A DNA stretch of 64,000 nt from an uncultured Phycisphaerales bacterium (GTDB lineage: Bacteria; Planctomycetota; Phycisphaerae; Sedimentisphaerales; Anaerobacaceae): the NCBI GenBank assembly GCA_903857265.1, contig CAIODZ010000022.1, forward strand, positions 124,001 to 188,000, written 5' to 3'. The notes beneath the pieces are model-generated. The model was not told the DNA's origin, did no database searches, and saw only the letters and a program-made list of their open reading frames with translations. Every line of letters begins with the position of its first letter. The stretch's first letter is position 1. This document shows, one piece after another, positions 21,016-30,897 of the stretch. The position numbers and the translations under genes are program-made.

Positions 21016-21070
21016 TTGACACTGACTTTTCAATATGCTACTATTCCTATTATATGAGTAGGCATAGTAG
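21016..21070 (+). promoter_or_regulatory. Promoter and candidate Rrf2 operator of the yezD-metY-cysK operon
   Basis: TTGACA (21016-21021) and TACTAT (21039-21044) are separated by 17 bp. Overlapping the -10 box is an inverted repeat, CTACTATTCCTA-N9-TAGGCATAGTAG (21038-21070), with 11 of 12 arm positions matching. A dimer bound here would exclude RNA polymerase. The site shares its core with the one before rrf2, which makes Rrf2 the likely binder. Confidence 0.65.
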
Positions 21071-21109
21071 GATATGCTTATATAGGACATAGGTTCAGAA
21101 AGGCAATAT

Positions 21110-21304
21110 ATGGGCTTGAAACAAGACACCAATGAACCCGCGACAAATGACGCCATCATCCGGGATATCCGAAACGCGATTATCGGTCTTGATTATGGAA
21201 CCGTAACGATAAAGGTGCATAACTCAAAAATAACACAAATCGAGATAACCCAGAAGAGACGCTACGATGACAGCGGCTTAGTTGAGAAAGGAGGTGGCAT
21301 TTAG
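21110..21304 (+). CDS. YezD-family small protein (DUF2292)
   Basis: This is a 64-residue protein. The core (IRNAIIGLDYGTVTIKVHNSKITQIEIT) fits DUF2292/YezD, a family of unknown function found beside sulfur-assimilation genes and under CymR control in Bacillus. It has AAAGG upstream of the ATG and is the first gene after the operator-promoter, so it should be the most strongly Rrf2-controlled gene of the operon. A role in sulfur metabolism is inferred from context only. Confidence 0.8.
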   Translation: MGLKQDTNEPATNDAIIRDIRNAIIGLDYGTVTIKVHNSKITQIEITQKRRYDDSGLVEKGGGI

Positions 21305-21322
21305 CACAAGTAGTGTTTTTGG

Positions 21323-21346
21323 GCCAAGCGGTCAGACCGCGTTGGC
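21323..21346 (+). other. Intercistronic hairpin between yezD and the DUF3034 gene
   Basis: GCCAAGCGGTC and GACCGCGTTGGC pair with one bulged G and a one-base loop (in practice a four- to five-base loop). No U-run follows, so it is not a simple terminator. It could mark an RNA processing or stability site that sets different yields of yezD and the downstream genes. Confidence 0.45.
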
Positions 21347-21441
21347 TGAAGTAGCATAACGGTTGGTTAAAAAACTAAAACTATTTGCAGGAACAACCAG
21401 TCATCTGGAAACCCCCTGCCAGACAGTAAGGAGATTTTCAG

Positions 21442-23591
<2,150 letters not shown>

Positions 23592-23612
23592 ACATAAGTA
23601 AGGAGAAATAAA

Positions 23613-24542
23613 ATGAGCAGGATATTTAAAGATATAACCAAGACCATCGGCAATACGCCTTTGGTGCAACTGAACAGAATTACGGAAGGCCTGAACGCCA
23701 CGGTATTAGCCAAGCTGGAGTCGTTCAATCCGCTTTCGAGCGTCAAGGACCGCATTGGGGTAGCGATGATAGAAGACGCCGAAAGACGGGGGCTTCTTCA
23801 CAAGGATTCCGTGATTATCGAGCCGACAAGCGGCAATACCGGAATCGCGCTGGCGTTTGTAGCGGCGGCAAAGGGATATCGGCTTATACTGACGATGCCC
23901 GAAACGATGAGCGTCGAAAGGAGACAGTTGCTGAAAATATTCGGCGCGGAATTAGTGCTCACGGAAGGCCCGAAGGGAATGAAAGGCGCAATTGAAAAAG
24001 CAGAAGAACTCGCCAAAACGATACCAAACAGCATCATTTTGCAGCAGTTCAGCAACCCTGCCAACCCTGAAATACACCGCAGGACGACGGCGGAAGAGAT
24101 ATGGAACGATACCGACGGCAAGGTAGATATCGTCGTGGCCGGCATCGGGACGGGCGGAACTATCACAGGCGTTGCCGAGGTAATCAAGCAGCGAAAACCA
24201 ACCTTCAAGGCAATCGCTGTCGAACCTGATGCGTCGCCTGTGCTGTCAGGTGGAAAGCCGGGGCCGCACAAAATCCAGGGAATAGGCGCGGGTTTTGTCC
24301 CGCAAGTCCTGAACCGGGCGATAATAGATGAGATAATCCGCGTAAAGGAAACGGATGCGGGCGATGCCGCGAGACGACTGGCACGGCTGGAAGGCATACT
24401 CGTCGGTATCTCGTGCGGTGCTGCCTTATGGGCTGCACTTGAAGTGGCGAAACGCCCGGAAAACACCGGCAAGACAATCGTGGTTATCCTGCCTGACACC
24501 GGCGAACGGTATCTCTCGACGTGGCTGTTCCAGGAACCGTAG
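23613..24542 (+). CDS. cysK: Cysteine synthase, copy 2
   Basis: This 309-residue CysK/CysM-type enzyme carries the PLP lysine in [15 protein letters not shown], the loop [10 protein letters not shown] and SCGAALWAA near the C-terminus. AAGGAG lies before the ATG. It is the last gene of the divergent rightward operon and mirrors the cysK of the leftward one. Whether it prefers O-acetylserine, O-phosphoserine or thiosulfate cannot be read from the sequence. Confidence 0.94.
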   Translation: MSRIFKDITKTIGNTPLVQLNRITEGLNATVLAKLESFNPLSSVKDRIGVAMIEDAERRGLLHKDSVIIEPTSGNTGIALAFVAAAKGYRLILTMPETMSVERRQLLKIFGAELVLTEGPKGMKGAIEKAEELAKTIPNSIILQQFSNPANPEIHRRTTAEEIWNDTDGKVDIVVAGIGTGGTITGVAEVIKQRKPTFKAIAVEPDASPVLSGGKPGPHKIQGIGAGFVPQVLNRAIIDEIIRVKETDAGDAARRLARLEGILVGISCGAALWAALEVAKRPENTGKTIVVILPDTGERYLSTWLFQEP

Positions 24543-24604
24543 TATATAGCGAAACTGTCACGGATAACCTTGACGCAGGTTCGGCATAACAATAAGATTG
24601 GCGT

Positions 24605-25642
24605 ATGGCAAAACAATCTCTGCCCAGACCGTCGCTGGAACATCTTCATCGGCTGACCGATGATACGGGGCTTTTTCAGCACGCCAAGTTCACGATACCG
24701 CTTCACAGCGAGGGCTACACGACCGACGACAACGCAAGAGCTTTAATCGTGGCAACCAAGCATTACGCCCTGTACCACAAGCCGGAAACACTTCAGCTTT
24801 TAGACAGATATTTGGCCTTTGTTCTTCATTCGCATAATGACGATGGCACCGTGAAGAATTTTATGGATTTCGACAGGACATGGCACAAAGCAGAGCCGGT
24901 TAGCGATGCGCTGGGACGGGTAATCTGGGCATTCGGTGAACTTTTAGCGCAGCCCCCTTCCCTAATTTATGTACCAATAGCTCAAGAGCGAATCGACATA
25001 GCGATGCCACTTATCAAGAAACAATACCCGCGTGGAATGGCGTATTCAATATTAGGTTTGGCTGGTTATCTGAAACAGTTTCCCGATGCGGAAAATGTAA
25101 AAAGCTGTATGGCAACCGCGGCGGATTTGATTGCGTCGCGGTTTGAAGAAAATATGAAGCCGGATTGGCCCTGGTTCGAGAACATACTCACATACGACAA
25201 CGCGATGCTGCCTTGTGCGCTTTTCACGGCTGGGATATCACTGGGCGACAAGAAGTATATTGGGATTGCTAAAAAAATCTGCGATTTCCTTTTGGCCAAT
25301 ATCTTCACGGGAAAGCATTTCAGTTTTATCGGCTGTCAGGGATGGTTTCCGCGAGAAGGCAAAAAGGCACAATTTGACCAGCAGCCAATCGAGGCAGCGG
25401 GAACAATTTTGATGTTAGACGCCGCATATAAGGCAACGAGAGATAAAAAGTATTTGATGCTGCGGCAAAAAGCATTTAACTGGTTTTTGGGCGAGAATGA
25501 CATAGGGATTCCGCTTTACGATTCGAAGAGCAAGGGCTGCGGCGATGGACTTGGCGCTGAAGGCGTCAGCTTAAATGAGGGTGCGGAAAGCACGCTTAGT
25601 TTTCTGCTTGGTCTGCTGATGATGTGCGAAGGTAAACGCTGA
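24605..25642 (+). CDS. Alpha/alpha-toroid protein of the glycosyltransferase-linked TDDTG type
   Basis: This 345-residue, mostly helical protein opens with RPSLEHLHRLTDDTGLFQHAKF and then YTTDDNARALI. Proteins with this opening are commonly found fused to or beside GT4 glycosyltransferases and GH130 phosphorylases, and probably fold as an alpha/alpha barrel. No signal peptide is seen, so it is cytoplasmic. Candidate acidic catalytic residues are the DD pairs near the N-terminus. The exact reaction is unknown. Its stop codon overlaps the start of the exonuclease gene by one base (TGATG), so the two are co-translated. Confidence 0.6.
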   Translation: MAKQSLPRPSLEHLHRLTDDTGLFQHAKFTIPLHSEGYTTDDNARALIVATKHYALYHKPETLQLLDRYLAFVLHSHNDDGTVKNFMDFDRTWHKAEPVSDALGRVIWAFGELLAQPPSLIYVPIAQERIDIAMPLIKKQYPRGMAYSILGLAGYLKQFPDAENVKSCMATAADLIASRFEENMKPDWPWFENILTYDNAMLPCALFTAGISLGDKKYIGIAKKICDFLLANIFTGKHFSFIGCQGWFPREGKKAQFDQQPIEAAGTILMLDAAYKATRDKKYLMLRQKAFNWFLGENDIGIPLYDSKSKGCGDGLGAEGVSLNEGAESTLSFLLGLLMMCEGKR

Positions 25643-26412
25643 TGATTGTGGCGAGTTTCAACGTCAATTCTCTGCGGGCGAGAATGCCTATTGTTCTCGA
25701 CTGGCTAAACGAAAAACGACCAGACGTCCTGTGCGTGCAGGAAACAAAAGTTCAGGACAAGGATTTCCCGGCTGAAGTATTCGATGAGGCAGGATATAAC
25801 TATGCCTTCGCGGGCCAGAAGAGTTATAACGGCGTGGCAATTCTGACGAAAAGCGGAATCGCGGATGTGCAGGCCGGCTTCGATGATGAGCCGAAGGACC
25901 AGCCCCGGCTGATAAAGGCCGAAATTAATGGGATGATAATTGTTAACACATACATCCCGCAGGGTTATCTGCCTGAATCGGAAAAATTCCAATATAAACT
26001 CGAATGGTTCAGACGATTGTACAGGTTCCTTGAAGAGCATTTCAAACCAACTGACCCGGTTTTGTGGGTAGGCGATTTGAATATCGCACCGGAAGCAATT
26101 GACGTTTACGACCCCGAAGGACTATTGGGGAATGTTTGTTATCATCCTGACGTTCACAAAGAGCTGAAAAACGTAATGAACTGGGGATTTGTTGACGCAT
26201 TTCGGCTGCACTGCAAAGAACAGGGGCAATATACGTTTTGGGATTACAGGCCAATTAACGCCGTAAAACGCAATCTCGGCTGGCGATTAGACCATATTAT
26301 GGCAACAAAGCCATTAGCCGAAAAATGCGCCGCTTGTTACATCGACAAAGCCCCACGCCTGCTGCCCCGCCCCAGCGACCACACGCCAATCGTCGCGGAG
26401 CTTGACTGGTAA
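25642..26412 (+). CDS. xth: Exodeoxyribonuclease III
   Basis: This 256-residue AP endonuclease/3'-exonuclease belongs to the endonuclease-exonuclease-phosphatase fold and acts in base excision repair. Conserved stretches are present in order: SFNVNSLRARM, VLCVQETKVQD (metal-binding Glu), NTYIPQGY, WVGDLNIAPEAIDVYDP (Asp/Asn pair), and the C-terminal WRLDHIMAT and PSDHTPI (catalytic His). The length is typical of XthA. Confidence 0.96.
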   Translation: MIVASFNVNSLRARMPIVLDWLNEKRPDVLCVQETKVQDKDFPAEVFDEAGYNYAFAGQKSYNGVAILTKSGIADVQAGFDDEPKDQPRLIKAEINGMIIVNTYIPQGYLPESEKFQYKLEWFRRLYRFLEEHFKPTDPVLWVGDLNIAPEAIDVYDPEGLLGNVCYHPDVHKELKNVMNWGFVDAFRLHCKEQGQYTFWDYRPINAVKRNLGWRLDHIMATKPLAEKCAACYIDKAPRLLPRPSDHTPIVAELDW

Positions 26413-26467
26413 AGAAACTGATATACCGCAAGTCCAACCTGCTAATGCGTCATCGGCATATTATTTG

Positions 26468-27499
26468 TTATGGCTTTGCCTGCTGCTGAGTCGCAAGGTT
26501 TCGCTGAGTTTGTCCCAGAGCCGCTATGCCGCCGAGATTCATCGTATCGAGAACGGAACTCGGCACAATCATAAGCGAGCCGCCTGCCCGTATGCCTTCA
26601 TAGACGATGTTCATTGCGCGAAGCTGCAAAGCAACTGGGTTATCCTGGTATCCTTTGGACGCCATGGCAAACTTCTCGGCAATTTCCATTTCCGCCGTTC
26701 CGAGTATTCCTCGGGCCTGGCGTTCTCTTTCGGCCTGGGCCTGTTTGGAAAGAACATCCTTGAGGTTCTCAGGGATGGCTATGTCGCGGATTTCGATTGA
26801 GGTAACACTGATACCCCAGGCCTCGGTCTTGGCTTCAAGCACCTTCTGAAGCGTCTTGGCCACTTTTTCACGGTCGGAAAGAATCTCAGCAAGAGAATGG
26901 ATGCCTACTATGTCACGAAGCGCGGTCTGAACAGCCAGTGAAATTGCCTGATAGTAGCTTTCGACCTCAAGCAGGGCTTTTTGGCTATCCCAGACATGCC
27001 AAAACGCGATTGCGTCGATATTCACAGGCACGGTGTCGCTGGTAAGCATCGACTCGCTGTAAAAAGTTGTGGTGCGGACTCGCATATCCACAATGCGGAT
27101 AACGCTTTCGAGGATGGGTATAATCATAAAAAAGCCCGGGCCCCTGACAGAACGAAAACGACCCAATCGCAGCACAAGGGCTTTGTCCCATTCGGCTAAA
27201 AGGTGTGCTGACAAAGACCACAGTGCAGCCAGAATTCCGCCGACTATGAACGTGGCAACAGCAGGAGCCGTTTTGCCCGCCCGCAACAGAAATATGCCGC
27301 CAATAATTGTCCCTACAACGATGAGAACAGTAACCAGGGCAATTGGCGCACGGGTTTTGATTCGCTGAATCTGACGGACAGCATGGTCTTTGTTAAGTTG
27401 TGTCATTGCATCATACATAGGGTTCTCCTTTTTACGAATATTTTCAGTTATTTCGGACGATACTTTCTTTGTAATGGCTTGTATAAGCTTGAAAAGCAT
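26468..27499 (-). CDS. SPFH/band-7 (stomatin/slipin-like) membrane protein
   Basis: Two adjacent hydrophobic segments (about residues 50-100) anchor the protein. An SPFH domain follows (WDKALVLRLGRFRSVRGPGFFMIIPILES), then a coiled-coil-like stretch with the slipin-type ISVTSIEIRDIAIPENL. Slipins form oligomers in membrane microdomains and often pair with NfeD proteases, but none is present here. The ORF track starts at a GTG touching the regulator's stop codon. The ATG eleven codons later, after GGAAAGGAAAATATT, is better supported. It is the second gene after a GntR regulator, which probably controls it. Confidence 0.88.
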   Translation of the reverse strand: MLFKLIQAITKKVSSEITENIRKKENPMYDAMTQLNKDHAVRQIQRIKTRAPIALVTVLIVVGTIIGGIFLLRAGKTAPAVATFIVGGILAALWSLSAHLLAEWDKALVLRLGRFRSVRGPGFFMIIPILESVIRIVDMRVRTTTFYSESMLTSDTVPVNIDAIAFWHVWDSQKALLEVESYYQAISLAVQTALRDIVGIHSLAEILSDREKVAKTLQKVLEAKTEAWGISVTSIEIRDIAIPENLKDVLSKQAQAERERQARGILGTAEMEIAEKFAMASKGYQDNPVALQLRAMNIVYEGIRAGGSLMIVPSSVLDTMNLGGIAALGQTQRNLATQQQAKP

Positions 27500-27532
27500 A
27501 ATATTTTCCTTTCCGCCGAAAGTATCGGCCAC

Positions 27533-27922
27533 TTATTCGGGTTGTTGTTTCTGCATACTCCGCAAACATTCGACTATCTCATCTATGGTAAGATTTTGCA
27601 AATGGGCCCTTGAAATAAAATCTCTGCAAAGCTCTTCAAGTACCCGCAGATTTTCAGCACTCTTCTCTGTCTGAGCTGGCGGCTGCGGACGGACAAATAC
27701 GCCTGTTCCCTGCTGCGTATCGAGGAAGCCGAGAAGTTGAAGTTGCGAATAGGCCTTTACCACAGTATTGGGGTTGACTTCCAGTTTTACAGCCATATCG
27801 CGGATAGTTGGTAATCGTTCGCCGGGCAGGATCGTTCCGGCAGATATGCCGGAGAGGATGATATCCACAAGTTGGCGATAAAAAGGTACGTAGCTTTGTT
27901 TGTCTAACTTAAAGTTTATCAT
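27533..27922 (-). CDS. YtrA-subfamily GntR transcriptional regulator, probably leaderless
   Basis: This 129-residue protein has a GntR winged helix (YRQLVDIILSGISAGTILPGERLPTIRDMAV, then NPNTVVKAYSQLQ and GTGVFV) and only a short C-terminal helical tail, as in YtrA-type regulators. The ORF-track start is a TTG. The ATG at 27922 starts the conserved MINFKLDK segment. The TATAAT box lies only nine bases upstream of this ATG, which leaves almost no 5' leader and no ribosome site. It forms an operon with the SPFH gene. Confidence 0.9.
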   Translation of the reverse strand: MINFKLDKQSYVPFYRQLVDIILSGISAGTILPGERLPTIRDMAVKLEVNPNTVVKAYSQLQLLGFLDTQQGTGVFVRPQPPAQTEKSAENLRVLEELCRDFISRAHLQNLTIDEIVECLRSMQKQQPE

Positions 27923-27959
27923 TGTATTAGTATTATAGTACAATAGGTAACCAAGTCAA
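27921..27959 (-). promoter_or_regulatory. Promoter and palindromic operator of the GntR-SPFH operon
   Basis: Read leftward, TTGACT and TATAAT are separated by 16 bp. The imperfect palindrome ATTGTA-N12-TACAAT (27921-27944) covers the -10 box and the start codon. This fits autorepression by the GntR protein, as in YtrA-type systems. Confidence 0.6.
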
Positions 27960-28146
27960 GAAAAATCTTTTCAAAATTTTGATTTAAATTCGGGAACTGT
28001 GCTTTTTAACCTGAATATCTCACGAGATTCGCTATGAAATACCGCCTAACTGCTTATTGCGCAAAGAGATAGAGCAAAGACCAGCAAGTGTGCCCTACTT
28101 GTCTTTGGTATAATTCTCAATTCTAAAAAAACGCAGATGTGAAAAT

Positions 28147-28860
28147 TTAATTTGCCTGCAATTTTTTTATCGACATGTCCGCCGCTTTACGAACGTCCGT
28201 GATTGAATCCTGGACCCTCGCTGTTTCAAGGGCAGGGATTGGCTTGGGATTCCTTACCTCGCCAAAAGCATTTGCCGCGGCCACACGAAGCTCGGGGTCC
28301 GTGTCTGAAAGCAGAACTTTTTCAAGGGCCAACCTGACTTTATCGTCAAAGGAATATCCGGCCAGCTCATGTATCGCCTTGATACGGTGCTCTTTGTCCC
28401 CACTCATAAGCACCTTTAAAAGCTCGTTTTTCTTTGCTCCAATGGGACCATACAACGACTCTGTATAACCACCCTGCTGCACGGGCTGAACAACCGCCGG
28501 TTGTTCCATTACGGGTACGGGCGGCGGTGCCTGCGGTACTGCCACTACCGGCGGCGGTGGAGCAACGTAATAATCCGAGGAAGTATAATACGGGTAAGAG
28601 TAATACGGGTAGGAATAATAACCCGAGTAGTAACCCGGCCAGCCCCAGTAACCATCAATGACAACCCCTGCACGATGATGCCGCCCGTACCAACCCGGCC
28701 CATAGTAACCATACCAGCCCGGATAATAACCAGGATAGTAGCCAGGACCACCCACGCCAATACCTATCGACACATTTGTGCGAGCCACAGCCGTATTTGA
28801 CAGCCAAATAAGAAGAGCCAACATTACAATCGATACTATTGCAATCTTTGCCGTTTTCAT
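28147..28860 (-). CDS. Secreted Gly/Tyr-rich protein with C-terminal HEAT repeats
   Basis: A signal peptide or N-terminal anchor (residues 1-27) leads into a low-complexity region rich in Gly, Tyr, Trp and Pro (GPGYYPGYYPGWYGYYG and SYPYYSYPYY-like runs). A Pro/Val/Gln linker follows, and the last ~90 residues form two or three HEAT-like helix pairs (HRIKAIHELAGY, PELRVAAANAFGEV). No enzyme motif is seen. A surface or periplasmic scaffold is likely. The ribosome site AAGGAAG is near the ATG. Fluoride-riboswitch cassette 1 lies 190 bp upstream in the right orientation. A TATAAT-like box at 28931-28936 may give a second, riboswitch-independent transcript. Confidence 0.7.
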   Translation of the reverse strand: MKTAKIAIVSIVMLALLIWLSNTAVARTNVSIGIGVGGPGYYPGYYPGWYGYYGPGWYGRHHRAGVVIDGYWGWPGYYSGYYSYPYYSYPYYTSSDYYVAPPPPVVAVPQAPPPVPVMEQPAVVQPVQQGGYTESLYGPIGAKKNELLKVLMSGDKEHRIKAIHELAGYSFDDKVRLALEKVLLSDTDPELRVAAANAFGEVRNPKPIPALETARVQDSITDVRKAADMSIKKLQAN

Positions 28861-28950
28861 TTTTCAGCTTCCTTATTCTTTCCGCTACCAGCGGTAACAT
28901 TCATTCAGTTTTATTAAACCTTGTCTACTTATTATACCATAATAACAACG

Positions 28951-29034
28951 TCAATGTTCTGCGTCTGCGCCGGCGTTGTCCATATCAACGATATCCTCTT
29001 CCTCAACGGGCATAAACCACTTCTGGGCAACCAT
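28951..29034 (-). CDS. Candidate micro-ORF 1 in the leader after riboswitch 1
   Basis: An ATG-started frame of 27 codons begins about 16 bp past the terminator U-run of riboswitch 1, with GGTGAG 11 bases upstream. A GTG start five codons earlier is also possible. The peptide holds KWFMPVEEEDIVDMD and is acidic, with no membrane segment. Cassette 3 has an aligned frame with KWFMSVEEEDIVDFD, and three of the five codon differences in that block are silent third-base changes. That is the evidence for coding. Nothing is known of its function. It could be a leader peptide, a micro-protein or the relic of a longer gene. Confidence 0.4.
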   Translation of the reverse strand: MVAQKWFMPVEEEDIVDMDNAGADAEH

Positions 29035-29049
29035 TTTAAAGAAACTCAC

Positions 29050-29136
29050 CAAAAAACAAAAAACCTCTACCAAAAATTGGTAGAGGTCATCAGCTTAATC
29101 ATTCTTTAAACGGTTCGGGCGAACCTCATCGCCTTT
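29050..29136 (-). promoter_or_regulatory. Fluoride riboswitch (crcB motif), copy 1, with terminator
   Basis: Read leftward: GGCGATGAGGTTCGCC forms the first hairpin (GGCG/CGCC). Then come GAACC, a second stem GTTTAA/TTAAGC, and GCTGATGACCTCTACC. The loop GAGGT can pair with ACCTC to form the pseudoknot. These are the elements of the fluoride aptamer, including the GAUG and CUGAUG segments that hold the Mg-fluoride site. The 3' part (ACCTCTACC) is also the left arm of a strong terminator hairpin (GGTAGAGGT then a U-run at 29052-29062). Ligand binding and termination therefore compete, giving an ON switch. The downstream gene on this strand is the GY-rich HEAT protein. Confidence 0.93.
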
Positions 29137-29151
29137 CTCAATATGAGCGAT

Positions 29152-29180
29152 ATTTTATGTTTCCCCTGGTGTTTTGGCAA
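29152..29180 (-). promoter_or_regulatory. Promoter of fluoride-riboswitch cassette 1
   Basis: Read leftward, TTGCCA and TAAAAT are separated by exactly 17 bp, and the aptamer starts about 20 bp later. The same boxes and spacing occur before copies 2 and 3. Confidence 0.8.
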
Positions 29181-29298
29181 TATAATTAGGTTTGCACTTT
29201 AGAAAAATACTGTTGCCGCCCCGCCTTCGGTCGGCCATACGTCCTTCGTCACAGAATTCAACTGGCGATAAAAACTTCCTCGCCTTGAATCTATAGTC

Positions 29299-30168
29299 CT
29301 ATTTCTTTCGCTGAAAGTTAAACAGACATTCATCGCCGTTATATGTAATACCAAGATTCCAGCCCGCTTTACTTGCCCTGTCCTGCCAGATAGTTTCAAA
29401 AAGTCGAAGGTAGTCTTCAAAAGAAATCTGTGTTTTCAGATGTGCCGTCTGTTTATAAAGCTGCAAATACATCGGCTTCATTCGCACTACGGCTTCATTA
29501 CTATCAAATTTTTCCAGCGTGACTTTGTTTTCTCTCAAGTTTGCCTGTTCCCAGCATAAATACAGGATAAATGCCTTCTCAGGCGGATAAAACGGCACCC
29601 AAGTTTTTGCCGCCAGTAGGAACCCATCGCCGTCTTTGAACCAGTTGAATGCAAAATCCTTCCCTTTTTCCTTAGCAAAGAAATTGAACAGCCGCACCTG
29701 CTCGGTTGAGTAAATCTCCTCTCTCACCGCTGCCTTTTTCTCCTCCGGCAAATCAGGAAACTCCGAAGTCGGGGGCGCTGCTATTTTGTCGAGACGAATG
29801 ATTATATTTTCCAGGTGGCGAAAATACCATTTGTCATCTTCGATGAGAAATGTGTGACAGAAGGTGCTTTTCCAATCGTCCTTGGCGAACGTCACAATGT
29901 AATGCACGTGTTGGCCTACCCTGTGAACTTCCGGCGTTCCCTGGATTTGCTCCCAAAGTTTTCCTTCTTTGAACATTTTGCACCATTGCAGGAGCATATC
30001 TTTTGGCAGATTGTCGTATGTGCGAATTTTATCAGGTGTTATCTGGTCATTTTTGACGGCCTCGACGAATTCGTTCCAGATTCTGAGGTCATCCTGAGCA
30101 AGGCCGGTGTTATACGCCGACGAAATGAATATACTGACAGTTATGATAATTAGCGTTAATCTTCTCAT
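29299..30168 (-). CDS. Secreted protein of unknown function downstream of fluoride riboswitch 2
   Basis: This is a 289-residue protein with a clear signal peptide (hydrophobic core, then GLAQ/DDL). The mature part is charged and soluble, rich in aromatic residues (CWEQANLRENK, FNWFKDGDGF, and HYIVTFAKDDWKSTFCHTFLIEDDKWYF). The middle looks like an NTF2- or lipocalin-type beta sheet, but no family could be recognised. It probably acts in the periplasm. It is a single gene whose only visible promoter is that of cassette 2, so fluoride is predicted to switch it on. Confidence 0.7.
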   Translation of the reverse strand: MRRLTLIIITVSIFISSAYNTGLAQDDLRIWNEFVEAVKNDQITPDKIRTYDNLPKDMLLQWCKMFKEGKLWEQIQGTPEVHRVGQHVHYIVTFAKDDWKSTFCHTFLIEDDKWYFRHLENIIIRLDKIAAPPTSEFPDLPEEKKAAVREEIYSTEQVRLFNFFAKEKGKDFAFNWFKDGDGFLLAAKTWVPFYPPEKAFILYLCWEQANLRENKVTLEKFDSNEAVVRMKPMYLQLYKQTAHLKTQISFEDYLRLFETIWQDRASKAGWNLGITYNGDECLFNFQRKK

Positions 30169-30330
30169 AAATGAGCCCTTTATGTTCAGCCATTTTTCTT
30201 TACAAATTTAGATGTCCTTGTCCGCCTTTTTACTGCGAATCGCAACGGAGTTACCATACCACAAAACAACCGTTACTGGTCGGCGACTGGCGCGGCACCG
30301 TGTTTAACAGCAGTTTTTCAGATACTGTCT

Positions 30331-30413
30331 AAAAACAAAAAATCTCTACCGATTCGGTAGAGGTCATCAGCTTAATCAATTGCTAAACGGTTCAGGCGAA
30401 CCTCATCGCCTTT
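30331..30413 (-). promoter_or_regulatory. Fluoride riboswitch (crcB motif), copy 2, with terminator
   Basis: Read leftward, GGCGATGAGGTTCGCC, TGAACCG, the stem GTTTAG/TTAAGC, then GCTGATGACCTCTACC are all present. The first hairpin and the GAGGT/ACCTC pseudoknot are perfect. The terminator hairpin (CTCTACC/GGTAGAG) and U-run follow at once. Relative to copy 1, stem changes keep pairing (A-U to G-U). The next gene leftward is the unknown secreted protein, 163 bp away. Confidence 0.93.
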
Positions 30414-30428
30414 ATCGACATGAACGGG

Positions 30429-30457
30429 ATTTTACGTTTTCCCTGGCGTCTTGGCAA
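30429..30457 (-). promoter_or_regulatory. Promoter of fluoride-riboswitch cassette 2
   Basis: TTGCCA, 17 bp, TAAAAT, as in cassette 1. Similarity to cassette 1 continues upstream of the -35 box for about 80 bp (GCACTTTAGAAAAA and CCTTCGGTCGG on the plus strand), so the duplicated unit includes upstream promoter sequence. Confidence 0.8.
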
Positions 30458-30576
30458 TATAATTAGGTTTGCACTTTAGAAAAACAGCGTCGCCGCCCTA
30501 CCTTCGGTCGGCATACGCCCTTTATCACGGGATTTGACTGATAAAATTAAAAGCTCCAGGCGCAAACTTTACAATC

Positions 30577-30897
30577 TCATCGCATGGAACTTTTAAGTGT
30601 CACCATCAGGATGACCGCCAGCAAGCTCACAATGACCCCGACTATCAGTGCCGCAAGGCCGGAGCCGATTGCTGCTGCAAGGAGCGTATAAACTCCAGCA
30701 ATAATCAGCCCGACTCCCGCCAGGAGAACAAGCATACTGACTGCCAGAAAACCGCACCAGATATAAATACGCCTGAAACAGCATTCCATAGCTTTGGCCT
30801 GTTCATCGATTTTAAGCAGCAGTGATTTCGCCTGGTATTTAACAACACTCTGGAGCAGCTCTCCGGCGGTACACACAATATCCGTTAACAAGCTCAT
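30577..30897 (-). CDS. YqjE/phage-holin-3_6-like membrane protein
   Basis: This is a 106-residue protein with an amphipathic N-terminal half and two close transmembrane helices (VSMLVLLAGVGLIIAGVYTLL and ALIVGVIVSLLAVILMV). The layout matches the YqjE-like "phage holin superfamily" proteins that are normally encoded beside DUF883/YqjD proteins, as here. Its ATG overlaps the stop of the DUF883 gene by one base, with GGAGGAG just upstream, so the two are coupled. It is probably an inner-membrane partner. Despite the name, no lysis role is implied. Confidence 0.7.
   Translation of the reverse strand: MSLLTDIVCTAGELLQSVVKYQAKSLLLKIDEQAKAMECCFRRIYIWCGFLAVSMLVLLAGVGLIIAGVYTLLAAAIGSGLAALIVGVIVSLLAVILMVTLKSSMR

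Noticed and set aside
21305-21441. SAM or SAH riboswitch before the metY operon genes
   Set aside because: Only one long hairpin without the conserved junction or pseudoknot bases was seen, and it lies between genes rather than at the operon start.
30577-30897. Prophage lysis holin
   Set aside because: The domain name is misleading. The size, two-helix pattern and DUF883 partner fit chromosomal YqjE-like proteins, and no phage genes are nearby.
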